Shown here in pieces: positions 1 to 11,289 of a stretch of 64,000 bases of DNA. The first letter of the stretch is position 1; each line of letters starts with the position of its first letter. The notes under the pieces were generated by a model. It did no database searches and had not been told where the DNA came from. It saw only the letters and a list, made by a program, of their open reading frames with translations. Source of the stretch: Isoetes taiwanensis (lineage: Eukaryota; Streptophyta; Lycopodiopsida; Isoetales; Isoetaceae); assembly GCA_021234155.1 (NCBI GenBank), contig JAJEKV010000004.1, positions 30,483,134 through 30,547,133 on the forward strand, in the 5' to 3' direction. The translations under genes were made by a program, and so were the position numbers.

Positions 1-1130
1 AAGGCAACTAACTTGAAAAACATTCAACATTCTAGTTGATTTTATTTGCAAATCCAAACTGACTGGAGTCGGTTTTAGACTTTCTAATTAATGGTTACAA
101 TTTAGACCATTGAATATTTTAATAGTAATATTTTGTCTCTCGAATATATCCATGCTACATTAACCATATGAATTTCAACTTGGCTCCATAACTTGTTTCT
201 GCAATAATTTTCTAGGTTAACCTCGTTAAAGAATATCTGTATTAATATCTTTCACAGTTTATGCTATGTATGGATTGTTGTATAAGTTGAACAACTTAAA
301 AATAAAATGATATAAGACAATGTTGCTTGGTCAGGGTACGATGAAGAAAAACAGGTTAGGCATCTAAACTCTATGTGCTCTTCCATACTTTGTTGCTTCC
401 ATATAGGATACGAATACAAAAGGGCTATAACTGTTGATGTTTGGCAACTGAGTAGCTCTTTTATTTCATGTGAATAAGTTGGAGGTACTTTGATGGTTCA
501 GATCCATCACATTTTGTGCTATAGACTAAACTTGTGCCTATATGACTTGGTATTACAGTTTTTCCCTTAATTATTAGGTGAAATTTATGCCATTGGAAAG
601 CCCTCATAAGATCTCTTTAGGGATATCTGATTTGCCTATGTTTGGCCAAGATTTGAAGTAGAAATCAATGGATTTATAGCCAGATATAGAGTTTAGGTGC
701 TTTTCTATCGTAATGTTACAGGTGCTCCCAAGGGCATAGCCGAAATCGGGCCCTTGATGGACGTCCATGAGCATGGGGGTATTATTGGTCGCGATTGCCG
801 GGCAGTTGTGATTTAATGGGCCGTGTTGACTGTAATCAGTCTAGGGTGACGGGATGCGGGGTAAATGGTAATAATGGCTAGCGGCGGTTAATGGTTCGCT
901 AGGGGGCGCTAATATTATTAAATATTAGCGCGGCAAGAGCTAGCAGGGATTGACCGGGGCAGAGGACCCATAAGCTTACATGGTTAACATTAGATATTAA
1001 TGTTAATGTAAGTTGTATAGGCCCTAGGGGCCAATGTTATTTAAATGTAAGATAAAAGGTTAGCTATGATTTTTAATGTTATTAAAAATGGACACATGGC
1101 ATCGAAATATTGGATGGGTCTTGAAAACCT
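1..1130. other. Non-coding, no gene recognised
   Basis: AT-rich sequence with no convincing coding exon. From about 720 to 1040 the composition becomes richer in G+C. A perfect 10-bp inverted repeat (GCGCTAATAT at 906-915 and its complement at 922-931, loop of 6) lies there. A stretch at 1133-1146 (TTTGTATCAGAGTA) resembles the primer-binding site usually found just inside a plant 5' LTR, so the sequence just upstream could be the end of an LTR. I could not find its partner. Confidence 0.4.
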
Positions 1131-1170
1131 AATTTGTATCAGAGTAACGAAGTGTGGAAGCAAGTCCGGC

Positions 1171-1650
1171 TGCCAGATCTTCGAATTGAGCTCCAGAGCA
1201 TGGTTCTTGATCGAATCAAGGCCTAATCTGGCCGGTTTTGGGCATGCAAGGCTGCCTGAGAACTCAAGACAGATCAACCGAATCAACCGAAAAGCTATCA
1301 CAACAGAATCGGCTTCCAAGCCCAATCCAGCTCCTGGCTATCACAGCAGAATCGGCTTCCAAGCCCAATCCAGCTCTTGGCAGCAACAAATGCCTTGGGG
1401 CCACACCCACAACCTCGGAATCCCAATCCGAGCTCAAGGCTCTACTCTTAGATCAATTCACTAAGTATTCTAGCAGAAATCGACTTCCTTATTTCTGCTC
1501 CAGATTTTTTTCTCTTGCTCGAAACCGTCCCCTAGGCTTTATAGAACTCTGTCTTGAGTTCTCAGGCAGTCTTGCATGCCCAAAACCGGCCAGATTAGGC
1601 CTTGATTCGATCCAGAACCATGCTCTGGAGCTCAACTCGAAGATCTGGCA
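1171..1650. repeat. 101-bp inverted repeat with 278-bp spacer
   Basis: Positions 1171-1271 and 1550-1650 are reverse complements with 3 mismatches in 101 bp. The right arm joins directly to the 3' end of the gypsy integrase reading frame on the minus strand. The left arm follows a primer-binding-site-like sequence on the plus strand. The spacer holds an imperfect 43-bp tandem duplication (1294-1336 and 1337-1379). It looks like a retroelement leader sequence copied in both orientations, for example by strand transfer or self-integration. Confidence 0.85.
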
Positions 1651-3808
1651 GCATGTCCTCCAAGACCATGTTTATGCGCTCAGTTTGCCCATCTGTTTGT
1701 GGATGATTACCACTACTCATGTATAATCGAATCCTCAATCCTTTCATGAGATCTCTCCAGAAGTGACCCGTGAACTTAGTGTCTCGATCACTTACAATGG
1801 ACAAGGGAAGTCCAAAAGTTGGAAACATGTTTGACATATAGGCAACTGCTACGTCGTGTCCCGTAGCCTTCCCTTTCAATGCTATAAACTTAGCATACTT
1901 GGTTAACTGATCCACTAGAGGATGTTGCCTAAGAGTTCTAGGTAATGCGACTATGAAGTCCATACTCACGCTTTCCCAACGTTCATTTGGTATAGGAAGA
2001 GGTTGTAACAATCCCGGAGTTTTCCCATGATCCGCCTTCACCGCTTGACACACCAAGCAGTGACTTACCAAGTCCTTGACTTGATTTTGCAACTCTGGCC
2101 AGTAGTAGAACCTTTTAACCAACTCATACGTCTTCCATTCACCTCCATGCCCAGCTTGTGGAGTGTCATGGTTCTCACGTAGAATTGAGTCCCTAAGGTC
2201 CCCATTTGAAGGAACATAAATCCTTCCCTTATAGAAATGCAAACCCTCTTGCTCAGTCCACAGCTCCCCGAGCTTGACCATCGCCGGATCTTGCTGATCC
2301 TCAGGATATGCATCCTTGATCCTTTGTATAAGATCACTTGCCAAAGTCGTCAAGGTATTTATATGCTTAACCCTTGATAATGCATCGGCAACTGGATTAT
2401 TTTTGCCCGGCGTATGCTCAATGGAAAAATGCAACTCATGGAGGAAGTCTAGCCACCTAGCCTGTCTCGGGCTAATTTCGGCTTGACTTTGCAAGAACCT
2501 TAATGGTTTATGGTCGCTATAGACGATGCTCTTAGCTCGTCCCACTACGTAAGTAGTGCCTCCACGTCTTTAACGCATGTACAATGGCTAGCAACTCTTG
2601 CTCATAAGTTGCATAATTCCTTTCCGCAGGACTTAGTTTCCGACTTTCATAAGCCACCACATGACCCTGCTGCATTAGTACTGCTCCTAACGCTTGGCCA
2701 CAAGTGTCAGTATAAACGTCAAATGCCTGATTCAAATCGGGCACTTTTAGCACAGGACTGCTCACTAGCAAGTCCTTAATGCGCCGAAATGCCTCGTGCT
2801 GCTCTCTCCCCCACACAAAATCGTGATCTTTTTTCAAAAGATTAGTGAGAGGAGCAACAACTTTAGAAAATTTGGGTACAAATTTACGGTAGTACGTGGC
2901 TAATCCCAGAAAACTGCGTAACTCTGACACGTTTTCCGGCGGGAGCCATTGCTGTACCACTTGTACCTTAGCGGGATCTGGGAACACACCGTCACCAGAC
3001 AGGATATGTCCTCAATAGGCCACTCGTTGCTTAAAGAAATCACATTTGGAAATCTTGGCATAGAGCTTGTGGTCCCGCAAAATTCGAAGAACGTGTTCCA
3101 AATGAGCAAAATGTTCTTCAACAGTTTGCGAATAGATGAGAATATCATCTAAAAAGGCCTCGACAACTTGTCCAACTGCTCAGAGAACACTTGATTCATT
3201 AGTCGCATAAATGTTGTGGGTGCATTCGTAAGCCCAAACGACATAATCAGGAACTCATAATGTCCTTGATGAGTTCTGAATGCAGTTTTAGGTTCGTCCC
3301 CTTCCTGAATCCTAATCTGATGATATCCACTGCGGAGGTCAATCTTGGTAAACCATTTGGCAACCCCAAGATGATCCAGAATATCATCGAACAGGGGTAA
3401 AGGATACCTATCCTTTACAGTTGCCTTGTTAAGCGCTCGGTAATCTATGCACATCCGCATAGTACCGTCCTTTTTCTTAACAAGCAAAACGGGACTCGCA
3501 AAAGGTGATTTACTTGGTCATACAAAACCTTTGCTTAACAATTCTCTCATTTGCTTTTACCTCTTCAAGTTTTAGAGGACTAAGACGATATGGAGCATGC
3601 ACCATTGGCTTAACCCCTGGTTCAAGCACAATTTTATGCTCAACCCTTGAGAAGGTGGTGGCCTCTTCGGCAACTCTTCTGGGAAAACATCTTTAAATCT
3701 TTCCAAAAGATTGTGTAATTCTTGATTTACATTTGAATCTAGTTCAATGTTTACACCCATAGAATTACAAGACCTAACCATATCATCATCAGGCATGATA
3801 TCCATCAA
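1651..3808 (-). pseudogene. Ty3/gypsy retrotransposon pol remnant (RT, RNase H, integrase)
   Basis: Read on the minus strand, the order is reverse transcriptase, RNase H, integrase, as in Ty3/gypsy. The RT start (LLERFKDVFPEELP) is near 3720. RT core motifs run from 3487 to 3149 ([45 protein letters not shown]), and the FLDDILIYS block continues in another frame to about 3010. RNase H follows (DVYTDTCGQALGAVL near 2690; YSDHKPL near 2515). The integrase zinc-binding H..H..C..C region is near 2170-2050, with the DDE residues in SMDF, SDRD and QTDGQTERIN. At least two frameshifts, an internal stop near 3013 and a short deletion just after the first catalytic Asp show that it is dead. The polyprotein ends abruptly in an inverted repeat at 1650 instead of running into an LTR. 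Confidence 0.93.
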
Positions 3809-4381
3809 GAGAAAGCTATCTTCTTACATGCAATTCCCAATTGCATTCTTTTCTAAACACAGACTTGCAAGAGTCCTAAGAAGATCACCCACGTGCCCTT
3901 AATTTGCCCGAGGCACTTCCATGGCTTAAACCTTTAAAGGTTTACATGACTTGGAATTATTCCTGCATAAGAATTTGGTCCACTAAGTCGACCCCGTCGC
4001 TTAACCAAAATTCCTATGGTTTTAATCTTTTTTTCATACGACCTTAACTAGGTGCATACTAGGATTAGTTGTAAGATGTCAAGATATTCCAATATCTTCC
4101 CCATCTTGTAAGTTTTGTATATTACCAAAATATACTTACCCAAATTATAATTGCACCTATTGCATTATAACCTTAAAATTGAGATATACATAAAAAAAAC
4201 ATACCTTACTATAGTTCCTTGAACTAATTCGAATACTTACATCCAACAGTTTTCTAATTGCCCATTACTTGCGCCTACAAGTAAAAGAAATTTATCTAAA
4301 TAGCAAAAATCAAATTTTGCTATTAGTTTTTTTCCTTCTCGAGAACCTCACTATAGTTCCCAATCAAGCCCCTGAACTTGA
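3809..4381 (-). other. Degenerate gag-pol linker of the gypsy remnant
   Basis: This lies between the zinc-knuckle fragment and the RT start, where the protease would be encoded. No aspartic-protease motif survives in any frame that I can read. The sequence is AT-rich and full of stops. Confidence 0.4.
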
Positions 4382-4684
4382 TTAAATGTTGGGACAATTC
4401 CATACATCATGTCCTCTTTTTCCACAACCCAAACAAGGTTTATCTGTATTAACCCCGTTAATACCATCCTGTTCCTTAGAGCCACCCAGAACTTCCCGTC
4501 TTGGTTGCGAACTGGAATTGTGCCCATGACAACTACTCGAACAACCCGATTGTTCTTCGTCTTTTAGGCTAAACCTTCTACTTGGTTGACTGTAAATGCA
4601 AGCATAGAATACGGCTGCATCCAAATCCCTCGGATGCAGTCTCTTAATCTTCATTTTAAGTGCAATATCATTTATGCCACGCAT
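4382..4684 (-). pseudogene. Ty3/gypsy gag C-terminal fragment with CCHC zinc knuckle
   Basis: A 100-codon minus-strand frame ends with a retroviral-type zinc knuckle, CLGCGKRGHDVWNC, matching C-x2-C-x4-H-x4-C. It is preceded by a low-complexity Ser/Gln-rich stretch, as is usual in gag nucleocapsid regions. The upstream part (FMRGINDIALKMKIKRLHP) fits the end of a gag capsid domain. It lies on the same strand and 5' of the pol remnant, so it is most likely the same element. The start is not real: the frame continues upstream but meets a stop after about five codons. Confidence 0.75.
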
Positions 4685-4695
4685 AAATGATATTG

Positions 4696-5461
4696 TTGCA
4701 AATTACTGTCCGGTTGATTCAAGGATTGGCCCACAGGGCCGAAATAAGCAACCTAAGGTTGGGATTAAGGCTCTAGGGCAGATTGTTGCTGCCAGGGCCG
4801 AATTGGGCTTGACAGCCGGTGGACAATCTTCCAAGGAGGATTCTCTGGAAGAATCCGGATTGCTGTGAGAGCAGCAAACTATAAGGTCAGTATGGGGGAT
4901 CAAGGATCCAAGGTGTGGGCGGTACTGATCGGCGTGGCATATGCGGGCAGAGATTGTTCCTTGGGGAAAATTTTTGCGTTGTAACACGTAAGAGATACAA
5001 TTATATATTCTCATAATTATTTAATCGCTCTCTGTTTTAGAGAGGAAAATTCGCTAATGCAGAAAAAGTCCGCCAAGCACTGACAATAGGTGGAAAAAGT
5101 ACATGACCTTCTTATTGGCATCTCATTCAGTGGTGTTGTCTTAACCCATACTGAAAAGAGAATGCAACTCAAGATACAAGTTAGGCTGTTATTATGAGAA
5201 CTAGTTATGCATTATCATTCAAAAATGTCTTAAAGTTATAGCAAGCAGTTATTAAGGCTTGTGATTTGGTGCTGTGGGCCGGGATATTGGGCAATGATTT
5301 GAGAGCTAGGAAAGGCCCATGCTAGTGTAATAAATAGATGCATGCATTGGATATTGTATTTTGTTTGCTTCTACTCTCACATATAGTTTTTGGAACGAGG
5401 AAAAACCCATACCTCCACACCAAATATTGCACTTCGGATATACTACAAAAAAAAAAGATAA
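4696..5461. other. Non-coding; G+C-richer leader-like segment then AT-rich
   Basis: The 4730-4870 segment has phrases (GGCCGAATTGGGCTTGAC and similar) resembling the 15.2-15.6 kb part of the LTR-like element, so it may be an LTR or leader remnant. The rest (4900-5461) holds nothing I recognise. Confidence 0.35.
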
Positions 5462-5738
5462 GCTAAGTTACGGGACAAAGAGGTTCAACCTCCATCATAT
5501 GCTAGGATGGTAAGGGTATAACCCACCAGCTGGTACTTGCTCCACCAAAATCTAGAATATCCTCTACGTTGATAATAGAAGTTGATAAGACACGAAGGAT
5601 ACACCATATAAAAGGAGGACGGGCTAAGTTTATGAATAGAGAAGTTAAACCTCTGTTGTATGTCAGGATAGCGAGTATAACCCACCATGTAGTACCTATT
5701 CCACCAAGTATTGGGATATCTTCATGTAGAAATTATAT
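5462..5738 (+). repeat. Diverged tandem duplication, period about 161 bp
   Basis: Two imperfect copies begin with GCTAAGTT at 5462 and 5623. They share blocks such as (A)GAGGTT(C/A)AACCTC and GGGTATAACCCACCA. The second copy runs up to the start of the twin-hairpin repeat at 5739. Confidence 0.65.
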
Positions 5739-5868
5739 GGCATCGATCCGAGCCCTCGGATCGTTATTCTGGGATGGGACGAGCAGCTATATATGTGCTC
5801 GTCCTTCTTGTGGCTCGTTATCGGCGTCTTCTCACAGTAGCATCTCTTTCCTTGTCCATTGCTTCCCT
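5739..5868 (+). repeat. Twin-hairpin dispersed repeat, copy 1
   Basis: This segment is nearly identical to 21802-21913 apart from a short indel near its 3' end. It contains two perfect hairpins. One is CGATCCGAG/CTCGGATCG at 5744-5752 and 5755-5763, with a 2-nt loop. The other is GGACGAGCA/TGCTCGTCC at 5777-5785 and 5796-5804, with a 10-nt loop. Both copies begin at the same base, which suggests a true 5' end of a mobile element. The element type is not identified; a LINE 5' end is one option because a LINE-type 3' end follows copy 2. Confidence 0.7.
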
Positions 5869-6849
5869 CCTTCCTTTCAAAACCTTGCCTGTAGCCCTTT
5901 GATGATTCAGCCTTTCTTGCTCCTAACGATGATTTCTTACTAGACTTTTATATGCTTTTGTAGCAATCACCTGCCAAGCTTCCATTCTTCTTTCATGATC
6001 TCGATTTCAGTCTTCTAGAAGCTCATACTCATCGGCAGCATTAGATTGGGATAGGTATGATGTTCTATATTCACTTTAGAATAGCATCAACCGGGAATAG
6101 ACTGTAGAGCGTCGGGTAACTATGTTGTTCGATTCAGCATGCCTTTTCTATTTTAACTTCTTATTACAGGAGCAGACTACAGAAATATCGGGTACCTCTG
6201 TGATTGGATTTAGATTCATGCATTCTTCCATTGTTATATCTCGATTCATGCATTATTACATTCATGCATTATCTAGTGTTCGATCTGGATTCATGCTTTA
6301 CTGGATCGGCCCACAGCTGATGGAGTTCTTTCTAGAGATTTGCTTGGTTTTTCCGTTGCGGCATATCCATTTCCAAGTCCCAATCAATTACTTCCTTCAT
6401 TCTGATATATTCTTTCCCCCTTCATGCACTATTCTACTGTTGGATGTGGATCGGGCAGCACATTTTGCATGTAGAAAGCAAGGGGCCAGACGGTCAACAT
6501 CCGGTGTTTAGAGCTGTGTATACCGGTTCAATTTCTACCAAGTTATCTATATTTGTGTTGTTCCCTTAGGAAGAGCACTTTTCGATTTGCCATGGACTAT
6601 TGTGGAGTTTCTGGCTGGATCCATGCATCTTTTCCTGCACCAAATTCTCTCTCATTCCATAAATTTTCGTCACTGATTTTTGCATGCAGCTATACTTTTC
6701 AACTTCTACATTATGCCGGGTTTGTTCGAATCAACACCCACAGGTTTGTCTATTCTACATACATCTGCCATCTGCTTCTTGTCACAACATCACATGGTAT
6801 TATTTCCAGAAGCTTCTAACAGAGATAATAATTCATCATGGTATTTTCA
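5869..6849. other. No gene recognised
   Basis: T-rich sequence with repeated short motifs such as GATTCATGCATT near 6210-6260. No domain is seen in either strand. Confidence 0.35.
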
Positions 6850-6871
6850 GGAGGTCATGGTCTTTGGATCA

Positions 6872-7921
6872 TGGAGGTTCAATGGTCCAGACCACCCCCA
6901 AAAATTAAGCCCCCGTTTAAAACCATTAAAACTTAAAAAAAACAAAAAAGTCCAACGTGACAAAAATACATGGACGAACCCTAACCCTAATGGACCAAGC
7001 AGCATCGACCAGTGGAACCTATGCCGAGAGCTGTGACGATGGTGACAGAGTGGAGATGGCTCCATTTCACACCTTGCATGCACATGCTTGGACCAAGACG
7101 ACTGCAGGCACGATTCAGGCTCTTGGCGGCAAGAGATGGGAGCACAAATGTTTGTCAAGGCTGATCCTTAGACCATGCTTTAGGGTCTAGTTTGGGTGGC
7201 AAATCTGGCACCAAGAGCTTGAATCAAGCCCCAAGGCGCGAGATTTTCAAGCTAATACTGCTGGCTTTGAATTTTGAAACATTCCTTGGCAACATTCAGG
7301 TAAATATTCCAAGATTTTGTCCTTCATTCTTAGGTGCAAATGATTCTGGCAGCCCTAAAAGTCTGGTCTACAAATTTCGCAGGGGGTTTGCAGTAGGAGC
7401 TTAACTTGAGTGCAAGGATGCAGGTAGAAGATCAAGCCAAAAGGTTGTTGCTCGTCCTTGTAGCCCACTTCTTTCTGGTATATTGCTCATAATTGAATTA
7501 AAATTGCAGGCAGGTGAAGGCTGGCAAATCCTAGTCTTAAGATCATGCATCCTTGCACTCAAGACCATTGATTTGTTAGGTAAGGATCTCTCCTATTTTC
7601 TTTCAGCTTGTAAATAGAAATTAACCCTCATTTCCATTTCTGCAGGCTATAAAGTAGCAGCCAAAAATTAGATGAGCATAAAACAGGTCTGTTATTGGTT
7701 CATTCTTACTGTTGCTCTCCTTTTGGTGCTTTCATTTGCTTGCCTTAAATTTAAGTCCTTGAGTGAGGGGGTTTAGGGAATCTTCAGTCTGCTGCCATGC
7801 AATTAAAGAGTGGGAGAGTTGTGAGAGATCCTCCAGCACCCAAGGCCTCGAAGCAAAGGATCAAGAGACTGATTCATGAACAACTTCCAGTGTCAAATCC
7901 AAGTTCTAGAGGGTTAGAGTT
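6872..7921. other. 5' non-coding part of the pogo-like element
   Basis: No coding domain is seen. The stretch holds short repeats of subterminal character (TGGTCCAGACC near 6893) and a CCCTAACCCTAA motif near 6977. The promoter and any 5' exon of the transposase would lie here. Confidence 0.4.
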
Positions 7922-10270
7922 ATGAGTAGAGGTTCTTGGATCCAAGAGTAAATAGAGGAGGCTATTGATGCTATAGATGATGGCCTTATGTCATTACGAA
8001 AGGCCTCCTTGCATTTTGGTATTCCTAAGACAATTCTTAGGAATTGGGTTAATGGAATAACTGAAGATAAATTTGGGTCTGTTCCAAGATGTTTGACAAA
8101 AGAGGAGGAGGCAGAACTTGTAGAATGGTGTGTGCAAATGTCTGATGAAGGGAGAGGTGTCACATTGGAGCTGCTGAGAGAGAGGGTAAGTGAGATGGCC
8201 ATCAACAGGAACACTGGTTTTAAAGATGGCTTGCCCAAGGGATGGTGGAAAGGCTTCAAAAATAGGCATCCAGAGTTGAGCATTAGGTCTGCCCAATGTG
8301 TAGAAATTCAGCGAGTTAAAGCCATGAATTCAAATAATCTAGAGGTATTTTACTGTGCCTTAGAGAAGCTGCTAGCAGAATTTAAGTTTACTGCTCCAAA
8401 AATTTGGAACTGTGATGAGACAGGAATACAAGCTGGCAGCAGATCATGTATGAGAATTTTGGCAAAGAGAGGAGCAAGAAATGTTAAACTCCAAAGAATA
8501 GAGAGTGGTTGACTGTTCTCACATGTGTATCTGCTGCAGGTTATGTGCTGCCTAATTTGTACGTGTTTAAAGGTGAAAGAATGAGGGATAGAAATCTAAT
8601 GTTGGGGATGTGAACCTGGAGCTGCCACGGCCTTCCAGAAAAAGGCATGGATTACAAATGAATTGTTTGATGGCTGGCTTGCACACTTTCAAAACAATGT
8701 CCCTGGTGGCATATCTCCTGATAATCCACATCTTCTAATTTGTGATGGCCATGGATCCCATGTGAGCTTGACTGCCATTCAACATGACAAAACCATAGGC
8801 TTACATATTCTAAGGCTACCTGCACACAATTCTCACAGATTGCAGCCTCTAGACGTGTCATGTTTCTCTCCCTTCAAAACTAGATTCAAAAGAAATAGGA
8901 GCCATTACATGAGGGGTCAACAGTTTGGGGAGCCTAGCAAAGAAGACATGGCTACTATTGTGTCCACATCGTTGCGTGAAGCATTGATCACTTCTAATAT
9001 TGCTGCAGGCTTTAGAAAAACAGGGATATGGCCATTTGATGCTGCTGCTGTAAGGGCTGATCCACATGCTGACCAATGTGAGGTTGTTAAAGATAGTGAA
9101 GAGGAGGATGACCATGTCTTAAACGAAGGTGTAGCAATAGAAATTCTAGCTGCTGGCCTGCCACCCCCTTCCTGCACCAATGCTAATCATGTGTCCATGC
9201 CTTTATTTACACCTATTACACCTATTCTCCAACAACCTGCCACTGTTGGAAACATGCAGCCATCCACTTCAGCCCCTACAGCAGCAGCCGCAGCCCCGAA
9301 GCAAGCCAGCCATCAATCAATTGTTGCTAGGAGATCCAAGCTTCCCGAGGTGCTAGCAGGCAGGTTAATGGTGACTAGTGATGAAATGATTGCAGCTCGA
9401 ATTGATGCTGATAAGAAACAAAAGGAAGCAGCTAACGCAAGAAAGGATCATGTAGAGAATAGAAAGAAAATACAATTGGAGAAAAAGGCAGCAAAGGAAC
9501 TTGACATGAAGAGAAGGGCAGATGCAAGATTGGAAAGGGAATTGCAGAAAAGGAGTGACATTAGATATGAACAGCATAGTGTTAGGTTCAGATCAAAGTA
9601 CTTTGATCAGAATGGGAAATGCAAGTTTACTGATGTTCAATTGCTTGGGAAGACAAGACAGATGGATGCCAATATTAAGGATGCAAGAGAAAAAGCCAAA
9701 GAGAGACTTAGATAGCTAAGGGACAAGTTAGCTAGATCTGAAATAATTCCAGTTGTGCACACACCATTTTTAGTTGTTGCTAATCCAACTGTTGCTCCAA
9801 TTGAGCTTGCTCATGTTTATGAAGTAATTGTGGAGGATGTGCCTTATGAACATGAGCATGATGCAGTTGTGGAGGATGTGCTTGAACATGAGCAGGCATG
9901 CTTTTATGGTTGTCCAGGTGTTGGTGTTGATGCTGCCATGTACATAGACAGCCAAATTAGTGATTATGATGATGAGGATGAGCTTGTGGGATGCATAATG
10001 AGGACACACACATTTGTTCTTGGGACAATCACAAGAATAAAGCTAGAAACAAGGCTGATTTGGACCCTGACTGGCATTGGACTGATCCTGATGCATATCA
10101 TGGCAGAGACAATGGCTTTGCTGAGTGGATAAGATCCACCATGCTTACAAGCCAATTTACAGCAATACAAGTGACAGCCAAGAGACTGATGAAGATGCCA
10201 TTGATGCAACACCAGCAGTTAAGAAAACCATGGCTCGAAATGATGTTTACAGGAAAGAGGCTGATTTGAT
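7922..10270 (+). pseudogene. Pogo-family transposase (HTH_psq + DDE_1), broken
   Basis: The frame starts at ATG 7922. A Psq-type helix-turn-helix follows (EEAIDAIDDGLMSLRKAS, then HFGIPKTILRNW), then a CENP-B-type second DNA-binding region (about 8090-8290). The DDE_1 catalytic acids follow: NCDETG near 8406, CDGHGSH near 8742 and the LQPLDVS block near 8840. The typical pogo phrases LPNLYVFKGE and AGFRKTGIWPFD are also present. The C-terminal part is a charged coiled coil (9390-9715) and an acidic tail. Defects: TAA at 7949-7951, frameshifts near 8505 and 8612, and TAG at 9713-9715. The enzyme would cut and join DNA at the element's inverted ends in the nucleus. Motif spacing fits the family well, so the family call is firm. 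Confidence 0.9.
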
Positions 10271-11267
10271 CCTTCCAGGCCTTGGTGTGTGATGGAATAT
10301 CCCTTTTTTTGTGATTGATTGTGCTCAAGTTACGTTGTATTTCAATATCAATTGCATGGCAGCAGTGTTGTTATTTAGAACAAGTTAGATTCCATGTAAT
10401 TTTGTGCTTTGATGGGATCTAGGACTGATCAGAGTCCTGGATCCCATGTTCTAATGTGCTACTCAAGTTGTTGCAGCAGTTTTGCTGGTTAGTTAACATG
10501 TTTTGCTGAAATCTGCTATAAGATACAATAGTAGTGTGCAAAGCCTAAGAGAACTCAGTTGTAAGTCCTAATCAAATCACCATCAAATCTTAATTTTAGT
10601 ATCTATTTTGTTCTTGTTGTGTATTGAAGGCATTGCCATGAGTATTAAGTTATTAAGTGTTGTTGTGCATGCCCATAAGGTATATTTAAGTTTTGCAACT
10701 GTCATATTTTTGTTTGGGAACTCATGTTTGCTGCCATCAACATGGGATCCCACCCAAGTACTAATTATTTGATCCGTGTGCTGCAGCAGAGGTGATTGGA
10801 AGTAGCCTGTAGTTAAGGCTATGAAGGATCAAAGCCTTCCACCCCTGTTAGCTTTCAAATTATTTAGGATTTAGACTCATTTTCAGGTGATTTAGGCATT
10901 CTTTGAAGGTCTACAGCAGTTCCATTCTAAGGTGTAAAGAGGCCAATGCTGGTATGCAGTGGGTTCATTGGAGTTGCGTGTTGGTCCATCAGCTTGGTAG
11001 GTAAGTGCTATTCATGGTTTGTAGAAGGTCCTTCATGGTTACAACTTAGTCTGTTTAGGTTCTGCTGCTGGTCCATCCAAAGTGGTCCATCTGGGTATTG
11101 TTATGTCAATCAGGGTAAAAAAAGGAGTTCTCTTTGGCTGGTTTTCTCATGGTCCATACCAATTTCAATTTCTGATTTCATGACATCATTTTGCAGGTCC
11201 ATACTCAGGCAACACAGTGAGCCATTAAGCTTGTCAATTGGATCACCACAGCTCCAGATATATTAAG
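10271..11267. other. 3' non-coding part of the pogo-like element
   Basis: No coding domain. A hairpin with 15-bp arms and one mismatch lies at 10412-10426 and 10433-10447 (ATGGGATCTAGGACT arm). The right half (10985-11275) carries the cluster of GGTCCAT motifs noted for the whole element. Confidence 0.5.
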
Positions 11268-11289
11268 TGGTCCAAAGACCATGACCTCC

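Larger units (their letters stand above)
6850..11289 (+). mobile_element. Pogo-like DNA transposon with 22-bp TIRs
   Basis: Inverted ends lie at 6850-6871 and 11268-11289. They begin GGAGGTCATGGTCTTTGGA and match in 21 of 22 positions. Between them is a pogo/DDE_1-type transposase on the plus strand. The motif TGGTCCA/GGTCCAT is concentrated near the ends: one copy near 6892 and several between about 10985 and 11275 on the right. That is the pattern expected for transposase-binding sites. The exact insertion duplication (TA is usual for pogo) is not clear. The broken transposase makes this copy non-autonomous. Confidence 0.8.

Noticed and set aside
4663-4695. 15-bp perfect palindrome at the gag fragment start
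   Set aside because: It can be explained as ordinary gag coding sequence (ISFMRGINDI) that happens to be self-complementary; no sign of a breakpoint beyond that.
6973-6987. Telomere-like CCCTAACCCTAA
   Set aside because: Only two units and of the 6-bp type, not the plant 7-bp telomere repeat; chance or promoter motif.
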